In this document: piece by piece, positions 1 to 5,080 of the stretch
Position numbering within the stretch: the first letter of the stretch is position 1
Layout: each line of letters opens with the position of its first letter
Assembly (NCBI RefSeq): GCF_938018145.1
Contig: NZ_CALIII010000322.1
Location: 1 to 5,080 of the forward strand
DNA from: an uncultured Campylobacter sp.
GTDB lineage: Bacteria > Campylobacterota > Campylobacteria > Campylobacterales > Campylobacteraceae
Direction: 5' to 3'
Length of the DNA stretch: 5,080 nt
Program-made: the position numbers and the translations under genes
The notes under the pieces: model-generated
Seen by the model: the letters and a program-made list of their open reading frames with translations, nothing else
What the model was told of the DNA's origin: nothing
Database searches by the model: none

Positions 1-382
1 TTAGCAGCGAGAATAGCTTTTCGGAGTTTTTTTCGCCAAGCCTAGCAAATACCCGCTCGCCCAGCTCGTCGCTAGCGCGCACTATAGGGTCTGCTACGTC
101 GTGCCCTTTTTGCGTGAGACTCATCGCGCGTTCCCTTTTATCCGTGCTTTGCTCGCCTATCTGCACTAGCCCTTTTTGGCGAAAATCCTTGCAGACGTTA
201 AAGACAGTTTGCTTGGGTATGAGCCACTCTTGGCCGATCTTTTTTTGCGTCGAACGGCCGTCTTTTGCGAGTGTATAAAGTACTGCAAATTCGCTGTAGC
301 TAAGCCCGGTTTTAGCGATCAGCGCGTCTATGCGCTCGTCAATCTCGCTGATTTTTTTGCCTAGGTCGTCAAAGTTATACAT
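1..382 (-). CDS. MarR-family transcriptional regulator, 3' end cut by window edge
   Basis: Translating the reverse complement from the ATG at 382-380 gives 127 residues still open at position 1. MarR proteins are usually about 140-150 residues, so only a short C-terminal piece is missing. Seen in the sequence: an N-terminal dimerisation-helix region (about 1-25), a winged helix-turn-helix (about 30-92) with 'LSYSEFAVLYTLA', 'STQKKIGQ' and the recognition-helix stretch 'KQTVFNVCKDFRQKGLV', then the family's wing signature 'DKRERAMSLTQKG' (81-93). A long C-terminal helix follows. An AAGGA ribosome-binding site (388-392) lies 5 nt upstream of the start. The family binds DNA as a dimer at palindromes and commonly represses its own gene and a divergent efflux or stress operon, releasing DNA on ligand binding or cysteine oxidation. 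The divergent adaptor-pump operon and the inverted repeats between them fit that role. The ligand is unknown; the only cysteine visible is Cys64. Family call is firm; the regulated target is inferred. Confidence 0.9.
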   Translation of the reverse strand, partial: MYNFDDLGKKISEIDERIDALIAKTGLSYSEFAVLYTLAKDGRSTQKKIGQEWLIPKQTVFNVCKDFRQKGLVQIGEQSTDKRERAMSLTQKGHDVADPIVRASDELGERVFARLGEKNSEKLFSLL

Positions 383-387
383 CGTTT

Positions 388-392
388 TCCTT
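388..392 (-). promoter_or_regulatory. Ribosome-binding site of the marR-type gene
   Basis: Read on the minus strand this is AAGGA, 5 nt before the ATG at 382-380. It supports that start codon. Confidence 0.7.
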
Positions 393-395
393 TTT

Positions 396-429
396 TATTT
401 TGGGCGAATTTTAGTAAAATCCCAAAATA
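396..429. promoter_or_regulatory. Inverted repeat, candidate operator over the marR-type promoter
   Basis: Perfect 9-bp arms TATTTTGGG (396-404) and CCCAAAATA (421-429) are separated by 16 bp. The arms flank the predicted -10 and start site of the regulator gene, a position suited to autorepression. Arm spacing of about 25 bp centre to centre is wider than the typical 16-20-bp MarR palindrome, so a different binding mode or a transcript hairpin is also possible. The right arm overlaps the self-palindrome AAAATATTTT (424-433). Confidence 0.45.
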
Positions 430-436
430 TTTTCAA
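408..436 (-). promoter_or_regulatory. Predicted sigma70-type promoter of the marR-type gene
   Basis: On the minus strand TTGAAA (431-436) is followed after exactly 17 nt by TAAAAT (408-413), close to the -35/-10 consensus. Transcription would start near 400-402, leaving a leader of about 20 nt that holds the ribosome-binding site. The inverted repeat at 396-429 covers the -10 box, the spacer and the start site. No transcription data, so this is a sequence-based prediction. Confidence 0.65.
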
Positions 437-439
437 GGT

Positions 440-464
440 TTTAGGATTGACTTTTAGTCCTAAA
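440..464. promoter_or_regulatory. Inverted repeat, candidate MarR operator over the efflux promoter
   Basis: Arms TTTAGGATT (440-448) and AGTCCTAAA (456-464) match at 8 of 9 positions with a 7-bp spacer, giving 16 bp centre to centre. This is a typical geometry for a dimeric winged-helix repressor. The site overlaps the -35 box and most of the -35/-10 spacer of the adaptor promoter, so occupancy should block RNA polymerase. Assignment to the neighbouring MarR protein is inferred from location only. Confidence 0.55.
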
Positions 465-476
465 TTTTGCTAATAT
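447..476 (+). promoter_or_regulatory. Predicted sigma70-type promoter of the adaptor-pump operon
   Basis: TTGACT (447-452) and TAATAT (471-476) are separated by 18 bp. TTTTGC immediately before the -10 gives the extended -10 (TG-n) pattern common in epsilonproteobacterial promoters. The start site would fall near 483, giving a leader of about 28 nt to the ATG at 511. The -35 box sits inside the inverted repeat at 440-464, suggesting repression. Confidence 0.7.
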
Positions 477-498
477 GATAAATTTTAAGACTAATTCT

Positions 499-504
499 AA
501 GGGA
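499..504 (+). promoter_or_regulatory. Ribosome-binding site that fixes the adaptor start
   Basis: AAGGGA lies 6 nt before the ATG at 511. An in-frame ATG at 475 lies inside the predicted -10 box, before the expected transcript start, so it cannot be the start of a message made from this promoter. Confidence 0.7.
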
Positions 505-510
505 AATTTT

Positions 511-1758
511 ATGAAATTCGGCAAAATTTTAAAGGCATATTTTTTATCGTTTGCGCTAATTTTGACCGCGCAACAAACGGCGGCGGCGCAGGAAAATAAA
601 TCGGCGCAGGAAAATAAATCGGAGCGAAAAACGCCGCCGCAAAACAAGCAAACGGCTCAAGCGGGCCTAAAATACGGCGACGCTAGCGAAACAAACGTCG
701 GCCGAGACGGCAGAAATTCGGACGCTAGGCAAAATCAAAGCGAAGAAGCCATAAAGCTCACGGTCGTCTCGCCCAAGATCGCAAAATTTAGCCCAAAGCT
801 AAATTTGCACGGCGAGCTGGTCGCTAAAGACGACGTTGCCGTAGGCTCGGCGCTGCAAGGCCAACAAATCGCCCAAATCTTAGCCGAAGTGGGCGAAAAC
901 GTGCAAAAGGGGCAAATTTTAGCCCTGCTAGATAATGCCGGCGTAAAAGCGAAATTTGACCAGCAAACCGCCGCGCTTGAGGCCGCAAAGCAAAATTTAA
1001 ACTCCGCCAAGGCCGCTTTTAGCGAGGCTAGCTCCGCGCTAAAGCGAGCTAAAGACTTGGCCGCAAAAAAGGCGATCAGCTCGCAAGAACTCGAACAAGC
1101 AAACGCGAAAGAAGCAAGCGCCAGAGCGAATCTAAACTCCGCAAAAGCCCAAATTTCGCAGATAGACGCGCAGATCGCGGAGGCTAAAGATCAGCTCGGC
1201 AAAGCTAGCGTGATAGCGCCCGTTAGCGGCGTCGTAACGGCAAAAAAAGCCCAAATCGGTGCGTTAACTAGCGGCGAGGCTTTGTTTAACATCGCAAAAG
1301 ACTGCGTCATCGAGCTATCTGCGGACGCGGACGCAGCCGAGCTAGCGCAGATAAAAGTCGGTATGAGCGCGCAGGCTCAAATTTACGGCGTAAAAGAGGC
1401 TGTGAAAGGCAAAGTGCGGCTAGTGCCCGTGAGCGTGGATACAAGCTCACGCCTAGGCAAGGTCAAAATTTCGCTAGACGGCGAGGCGAAATTTATCGGT
1501 TCATATGCTAAAGTTGTCATCGATCTGCCGGAATTTAGCGCGTTAGCGCTGCCTGCACAGGCTGTTTCCTTTACCGAAAAGGGTGCGTTTACGACTATAG
1601 TAAAGGACGGCAAAGCAGTCAAGCAAAAAATCCAAATCGGACTTAGAACAAACGGGCTAGTTCAGGTGATTTCAGGTGTCAGCAAGGACGATGAGGTCGC
1701 GCTAAAAGCCGCCGCGCTGGTAAATGACGGCGAAGCGGCGCAAAGGGGCGCGGAGTGA
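511..1758 (+). CDS. RND efflux periplasmic adaptor subunit (HlyD/AcrA-like membrane fusion protein)
   Basis: This 415-residue protein bridges an inner-membrane RND pump and an outer-membrane channel. Residues 1-26 form a Sec signal peptide (Lys-rich start, hydrophobic core, A-A-A before Q27). There is no lipobox cysteine, so it should be a free periplasmic protein rather than a lipoprotein like AcrA. Residues 27-80 are a hydrophilic Q/N/K/E-rich linker. A biotinyl-lipoyl half-motif follows (about 115-141, 'AEVGENVQKGQILALLD'), then an Ala/Lys/Gln-rich alpha-helical hairpin (about 149-229). The returning lipoyl half is 'VIAPVSGVVTAKK' (234-246), followed by beta-barrel and membrane-proximal regions to the C-terminus. 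The hairpin tip carries R179-x3-L183-x6-S190, the motif known for TolC docking. The ATG at 511 is chosen for its ribosome-binding site and signal peptide. The stop overlaps the pump's GTG start, so the two subunits are probably translationally coupled. Family is certain; substrate unknown. Confidence 0.93.
   Translation: MKFGKILKAYFLSFALILTAQQTAAAQENKSAQENKSERKTPPQNKQTAQAGLKYGDASETNVGRDGRNSDARQNQSEEAIKLTVVSPKIAKFSPKLNLHGELVAKDDVAVGSALQGQQIAQILAEVGENVQKGQILALLDNAGVKAKFDQQTAALEAAKQNLNSAKAAFSEASSALKRAKDLAAKKAISSQELEQANAKEASARANLNSAKAQISQIDAQIAEAKDQLGKASVIAPVSGVVTAKKAQIGALTSGEALFNIAKDCVIELSADADAAELAQIKVGMSAQAQIYGVKEAVKGKVRLVPVSVDTSSRLGKVKISLDGEAKFIGSYAKVVIDLPEFSALALPAQAVSFTEKGAFTTIVKDGKAVKQKIQIGLRTNGLVQVISGVSKDDEVALKAAALVNDGEAAQRGAE
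584..622 (+). repeat. 18-bp in-frame tandem repeat (2.2 copies) in the adaptor linker
   Basis: Positions 584-601 and 602-619 are identical 18-mers (CGGCGCAGGAAAATAAAT), and the match runs 3 more bases. In protein this duplicates A-Q-E-N-K-S directly after the predicted signal-peptide cleavage site. Because the unit is a multiple of three, gain or loss of a copy would only change linker length by six residues. Confidence 0.9.
1743..1758 (+). promoter_or_regulatory. Ribosome-binding site and 4-bp stop/start overlap coupling adaptor to pump
   Basis: AAGGGG (1743-1748) lies 6 nt upstream of the GTG at 1755-1757. The GTGA overlap places the adaptor's TGA at 1756-1758. The site lies inside the last adaptor codons, a typical arrangement for translational coupling and matched subunit output. 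Confidence 0.75.
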
Positions 1759-4700
1759 AAATTTCGTCTTGGGCGATCCGTCATCCTATCCCTATCATCG
1801 TGCTTTTTATCGCGCTTAGCTTAGGCGGCGTAGCGTCGTTTCTGCGCCTGCCGATAAACGCGAACCCAAACGTAAATTTTCCTATCGTTAGCGTCACGGT
1901 CACGCAGGCTGGAGCGTCGCCTACGCAGCTGGAAAGCTCGACTACTAGGCGCATCGAGGACGCCGTGAGCGGGCTGGCGGACGTGAGGCACGTTAGCTCT
2001 ACGATCTCCGAGGGCAGCTCGGCTACGACGGTGGAGTTTGCTATCGAGACGGACGTCGATAGAGCCGTAAACGACGTGCGAAACGCTATCTCGCAGATCA
2101 GAGACGAACTACCAGCCGGCATCGATACGCCGCTAGTAGAGCGCGTGGACATCGAGGGCGGCGCGCTGACGTTTTATTCGGTAGGAAGCGTAAAATTAGA
2201 CCAAAGTGAGATATCGCGCCTGATAGATAACGAGATAAAAAGGCGGCTGCTAGCGATCCCGGGCGTTCAGCAGGTAAAGCGCCTAGGCGGCGTTACGCGC
2301 GAGATCAGAGTGCTTTTAGATCCCGCCGCGCTTAGCTCGCTAAAGATAGACGCCGCTTATATTAACAAGCAGCTCGCACAAAATAACGCCGATTTGCCCG
2401 CTGGCAGAACGGTTTTAGACGGTGCTGAAAACAGCCTGCGCGTAACAGGCGGCGCAAGGAGCGTCGAGAGGCTAGCCAACACTCCTATCTGGTTAGACGG
2501 CGGCCGAAACGTCCGTCTGGGCGACATCGCTCGCGTAGAGGACTCACACGGCGAGGTTAGATCGCGCTCTAGGATGGACGGGCTGGAGACGGCGGGATTT
2601 AGCGTCTCGCGCTCAAAAGGCGCCAGCGATACGGTTGTGATAAAAAAGGTCGAGGAGGAGCTGGCTAAATTTACCGCAGAGCATGCAGAAGTAAAGATAG
2701 ATGAGATATACACCTCGGCGAACGAGACTAAGCAAAGCTACGACCAAACGATCTGGATGCTGGCCGAGGGCGCGATACTGACGGTTTTGGTCGTGTTTAT
2801 TTTCTTGAGAGACGCTCGAGCGACGCTGGTGGCGGCTATATCGCTGCCTCTTTCGATCTTGCCGACGTTTGCGGCGCTTTATCTGCTGGACTACACGCTA
2901 AACGGCATCACTCTGCTAGCTCTCATGCTAGTTATCGGCATACTCGTAGACGACGCGATCGTGGAGATAGAAAATATCAAAAAGCACTTAGCTTTAGGCA
3001 AACGCCCCTATCAGGCCGCCATCGACGCGGCTGATGATATCGGCTTTGCGGTGGTTGCCATTACGCTAACGATAGTGGCGATATTTTTGCCCGTTAGCTT
3101 TATCGGCGGGGGTATCGGGCAGTACTTTAGGCAGTTTGGCATAACCGTCGCGGCGGCGGTTTTGGCTTCGCTTTTAGTAGCGCGCTTAGCCACTCCGCTG
3201 CTAGCGGCCTACGTCCTAAAACCCGAGGCAAAAGAGGAGCGCGAAGCGGGCAAGCTAAAGGCAGCCTATCTAAATTTGCTAAATTTCACGCTAGATCACC
3301 GTAAATTTACGCTTTTTATCGGCTTTCTGCTGCTGCTCGGATCCTTTGCGCTCATACCGCTTTTACCGACGGGATTTTTACCTCAAAGCGACGTCGGCAG
3401 AAGCAGCGTAAATATCACTCTAACTCCCGGATCTACGCTAGAGCAGACCGACGAGAGGCTGCTAAATTTAACCCGCGTCGTTAAGCAAAACCCGGCCGTG
3501 CGGTCCGTTTTTGTTATAGCCGGAGGCGGCGGCGAAACGCACAAGGGCGAGCTGCTAATCACGCTAAAACCGCACAAGCAGCGCGCCGTTACGCAAAAGG
3601 AGTTTGAAAACGAACTGCGGGCGGAGCTGGCTAAATTTAGCGATATGAGATTTGCCTTCGCTAACGAGATGGCTGCGCGCGATATCTCGGTAATCCTAAC
3701 CGGCGAGGACGCAGACGCGCTCTCTAAAATCGCCGCGCTGATAAAATCCCAAGCGAGCGGAGTTGCGGGCGTAAAAAACGCTCAAGTAAACGAACCGCTG
3801 CAAAAGCCGGAAATCCGCGTAAATTTAATCAAAAAAGAGGCCGCAAGGCTGGGCGTGAGCCACCAAGCCGTAGCCGAGGCTCTGCGTATCGCTACCGTAG
3901 GCGACACGGACGCGGCGTCGGCAAAATTTGACCTACCTGATCGCCAAGTACCTATCCGCGTTAGCCTAGAGGAGGGCGCTAGAAACGATCTTGAAGTTTT
4001 GCGTAAAATTTACGTCCAAAGCGCGACAGGGACGGCCGTACCGCTCTCTAGCGTGGCAGAAGTTTCGTATTCGCAGGGTGCGGCTAGCATAGAGAGGTTT
4101 GATAAACGTCGTAAGATCGCTGTCGAGGCCGATTTGCAACCCGGATTTACCATAGGCGAAGTTTTGGGGCAAATTTATGCCTTACCCGCGATGCAAAATT
4201 TGCCGAAAGGCATCTCCTCGCCCGAGTACGGCGATAGTGAGTATATGAGCGAGATGTTTGAGCAGTTTAGCATCGCGCTTGGCTTTGGCGTGACGATGTT
4301 TTTGTTGGTTTTGATCGTGCTTTTCCGCGACTTTTTGCAGCCTGCTACGATATTTATCGCGCTTCCGCTTTCTATCGGCGGCGCGGCGGGCGGTCTGCTA
4401 CTTTACGGCGGCGCGCTTGATCTATCCGCCGTCATCGGCATCTTGATGCTCATGGCTATCGTGGGTAAAAACTCTATTTTGCTCGTTGATTTCGTCATCG
4501 AAAAGCGCCTGCGCGGAAGCGGCATTAGGCAGGCTTTGCTAAGCTCGGGCGCAGAGAGGGCGCGGCCTATCGTGATGACTACGATAGCTATGATCGCCGG
4601 TATGGCGCCTGCGGTGTTTGCTAGCGGCTCTGGCGCGGAGTTTCGCGCGACGATGTCGGTAGCCGTGATTTGCGGACTGGCGGCCTCTACGCTACTTAGC

Positions 4701-4817
4701 CTCGTTTTCGTGCCGACTGTTTATTCTATCGTGGACGATGCGAAAAGATTTCTCGGTAAGCGTCTTTCTAAACTCACATCCGTAACCGAGCAAGATAAGC
4801 AAAACGCGGCAGGGTAG
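1755..4817 (+). CDS. RND (HAE-1/AcrB-type) multidrug efflux inner-membrane transporter
   Basis: This 1020-residue protein is full length for the family (AcrB is 1049). It is predicted to be a trimeric proton/drug antiporter in the inner membrane. TM1 (about 9-28) is followed by a periplasmic porter domain containing the 'QAGASP' segment, then TM2-TM6 (about 333-486). TM7 (518-536), a second porter domain, and TM8-TM12 (about 838-989) complete the duplicated fold. The proton-relay residues are all present: D399 and D400 in 'LVDDAIVEIEN' (TM4), K905 in 'GKNSILLVDF' (TM10), R935 and T942 in 'RARPIVMTT' (TM11). They correspond to AcrB D407/D408, K940, R971 and T978. The N-terminal 'LPINANPNVNFP' differs from the AcrB-type 'FPDIxxP' pattern. 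Most AcrB trap phenylalanines appear replaced. The start is GTG, preceded by a good ribosome-binding site and overlapping the adaptor stop. No channel gene follows, so an outer-membrane factor must come from elsewhere. RND family membership is certain; the substrate is not predicted. Confidence 0.96.
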   Translation: MKISSWAIRHPIPIIVLFIALSLGGVASFLRLPINANPNVNFPIVSVTVTQAGASPTQLESSTTRRIEDAVSGLADVRHVSSTISEGSSATTVEFAIETDVDRAVNDVRNAISQIRDELPAGIDTPLVERVDIEGGALTFYSVGSVKLDQSEISRLIDNEIKRRLLAIPGVQQVKRLGGVTREIRVLLDPAALSSLKIDAAYINKQLAQNNADLPAGRTVLDGAENSLRVTGGARSVERLANTPIWLDGGRNVRLGDIARVEDSHGEVRSRSRMDGLETAGFSVSRSKGASDTVVIKKVEEELAKFTAEHAEVKIDEIYTSANETKQSYDQTIWMLAEGAILTVLVVFIFLRDARATLVAAISLPLSILPTFAALYLLDYTLNGITLLALMLVIGILVDDAIVEIENIKKHLALGKRPYQAAIDAADDIGFAVVAITLTIVAIFLPVSFIGGGIGQYFRQFGITVAAAVLASLLVARLATPLLAAYVLKPEAKEEREAGKLKAAYLNLLNFTLDHRKFTLFIGFLLLLGSFALIPLLPTGFLPQSDVGRSSVNITLTPGSTLEQTDERLLNLTRVVKQNPAVRSVFVIAGGGGETHKGELLITLKPHKQRAVTQKEFENELRAELAKFSDMRFAFANEMAARDISVILTGEDADALSKIAALIKSQASGVAGVKNAQVNEPLQKPEIRVNLIKKEAARLGVSHQAVAEALRIATVGDTDAASAKFDLPDRQVPIRVSLEEGARNDLEVLRKIYVQSATGTAVPLSSVAEVSYSQGAASIERFDKRRKIAVEADLQPGFTIGEVLGQIYALPAMQNLPKGISSPEYGDSEYMSEMFEQFSIALGFGVTMFLLVLIVLFRDFLQPATIFIALPLSIGGAAGGLLLYGGALDLSAVIGILMLMAIVGKNSILLVDFVIEKRLRGSGIRQALLSSGAERARPIVMTTIAMIAGMAPAVFASGSGAEFRATMSVAVICGLAASTLLSLVFVPTVYSIVDDAKRFLGKRLSKLTSVTEQDKQNAAG

Positions 4818-4826
4818 GAAGCTCGT

Positions 4827-4857
4827 TAAATTTAGCGCGTAAATTTATCGCTTTTTT
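4827..4857 (+). terminator. Possible weak terminator after the pump gene
   Basis: TAAATTTA (4827-4834) and TAAATTTA (4840-4847) can pair as an 8-bp A/U stem with a GCGCG loop. Six T residues follow at 4852-4857. A competing short stem AGCG/CGCT (4834-4837, 4849-4852) abuts the T run directly. It begins 9 bp after the pump stop, as expected for an operon end, but the stem is AU-only and weak, so efficient termination is doubtful. Confidence 0.3.
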
Positions 4858-4885
4858 CCGCGCGGCGCGGTAGATTTTGATTAAA

Positions 4886-4939
4886 GCCCGGGTTTATTCG
4901 GCGCGGATTAAATTTGAGCCGGGTTTTACGGCCGAATTT
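4886..4939. repeat. Imperfect intergenic direct repeat, two units
   Basis: Two units begin 32 bp apart and share the ordered blocks GCC, GGGTTT, A, CGGC, CG and AATTT. The first (4886-4915) is 30 bp and the second (4918-4939) is 22 bp, differing by small insertions or deletions. It could be a decayed tandem duplication. The function is unknown. Confidence 0.4.
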
Positions 4940-4978
4940 AGCTAAAATCTTAAGCCAAAAAGCCTAAATTTACGCGGT

Positions 4979-5080
4979 TTAATAATACCCCAGGCACATC
5001 GTCTCGGTTAGCTTTATGCGCTTTTCAAGCGGTGCAGGCGAGAAAAATGAGCACTTTTCAATGTAAATTCTGTAGTCGTA
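4979..5080 (-). CDS. Possible C-terminal end of an unrecognised convergent gene, cut by window edge
   Basis: On the minus strand a frame is open from the window edge to a TAA at 4981-4979, giving 33 residues that include 'IYIEKCSFFSPAPLEK' and end 'ETMCLGYY'. The composition is protein-like and the codons (GAA/AAG, CTA, GCA, CCG, CGC) resemble those of the neighbours. An open run of this length is not rare by chance, so the evidence is modest. I do not recognise the family. The start lies beyond the window. If real, it converges on the pump operon and ends about 160 bp from it, marking the operon's boundary. Confidence 0.45.
   Translation of the reverse strand, partial: YDYRIYIEKCSFFSPAPLEKRIKLTETMCLGYY

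Larger units (their letters stand above)
4818..4978. other. Noncoding region between the pump gene and the convergent end
   Basis: I see no gene here. It holds several short symmetric or repeated strings: TAAATTTA twice (4827-4834, 4840-4847), CCGCGCGGCGCGG (4858-4870, a GC-rich near-palindrome), ATTCGGC/GCCGAAT inverted arms (4896-4902, 4931-4937) and AATTTAG/CTAAATT inverted arms (4935-4941, 4964-4970). If the minus-strand fragment at the right edge is a gene, this is a convergent intergenic region where terminators for both strands would be expected. Confidence 0.6.

Noticed and set aside
185..196. Cys64 of the regulator as an equivalent of the E. coli MarR redox/copper cysteine (Cys80).
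   Set aside because: Aligning on the 'KG' before the wing places E. coli Cys80 at residue 69 (Gln) here, five residues away, so equivalence is not supported.
176..364. Plus-strand open frame of 62 codons.
   Set aside because: It is antisense to the regulator gene, which has clear MarR signatures, and shows no recognisable protein features of its own.
475..510. Upstream in-frame ATG at 475 as the adaptor start (427 residues).
   Set aside because: It lies within the predicted -10 box, has no ribosome-binding site, and would put 12 extra residues in front of a good signal peptide. The ATG at 511 has AAGGGA 6 nt upstream.
1781..2713. Long minus-strand open frames within the pump gene (for example 123 and 118 codons).
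   Set aside because: They are shadows of a highly conserved RND coding frame. Their translations are Ser/Thr/Ala-rich and low in information, as expected for antisense frames.
4858..4870. CCGCGCGGCGCGG as a rho-independent terminator hairpin.
   Set aside because: The arms leave almost no loop, and the T run precedes rather than follows the stem on the plus strand. On the minus strand it is followed by A residues.
5047..5080. Plus-strand ATG at 5047 starting a frame with a C-x2-C pair, as the beginning of a zinc-binding protein.
   Set aside because: Only 11 codons are visible, the upstream sequence is not a convincing ribosome-binding site, and it overlaps the more protein-like minus-strand frame. 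It remains a minor alternative.
1..5080. CRISPR array, tRNA/rRNA genes, insertion sequences or prophage parts.
   Set aside because: No regularly spaced repeats, cloverleaf-like sequences, transposase frames or terminal inverted repeats with target duplications were seen.

Overview
The window most likely comes from an epsilonproteobacterium of the genus Campylobacter, probably one of the higher-GC species (the rectus/showae/gracilis type). This is inferred from the very frequent AAATTT strings, the AT-rich intergenic promoters next to moderately GC-rich genes, and the codon habits. No marker gene fixes the species.

Layout: a MarR-family regulator on the minus strand (1-382, C-terminal end cut off by the window edge) diverges from a plus-strand two-gene operon. 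The operon encodes a secreted periplasmic adaptor (511-1758) and a full-length RND (HAE-1 type) inner-membrane pump (1755-4817). The 128-bp divergent intergenic region contains one convincing sigma70-type promoter in each direction. Each promoter is overlapped by its own inverted repeat (396-429 and 440-464), which are candidate repressor sites. The adaptor stop and pump GTG start overlap by 4 bp. After the pump comes a noncoding stretch of about 160 bp with imperfect repeats and a weak possible terminator. The window ends in what may be the C-terminal 33 codons of a convergent minus-strand gene of unknown function.

Working model: the MarR protein represses itself and the adaptor-pump operon, and a ligand (probably a toxic small molecule) relieves repression. 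The adaptor carries the R-x3-L-x6-S hairpin-tip motif known to dock on TolC-type channels, and the pump has the full proton-relay set (D399, D400, K905, R935, T942). No outer-membrane channel gene is present, so a channel encoded elsewhere is expected to complete the tripartite exporter. By my by-eye alignment the pump lacks most of the phenylalanines of the AcrB drug-binding trap, so its substrates should not be assumed to match those of AcrB or CmeB.

The region is a fairly ordinary regulated efflux locus. The points worth a second look are the paired operators, the pump's glycine-rich switch loop, the tandem repeat in the adaptor's linker, and the strong enrichment of AAATTT and GCTAGC words.
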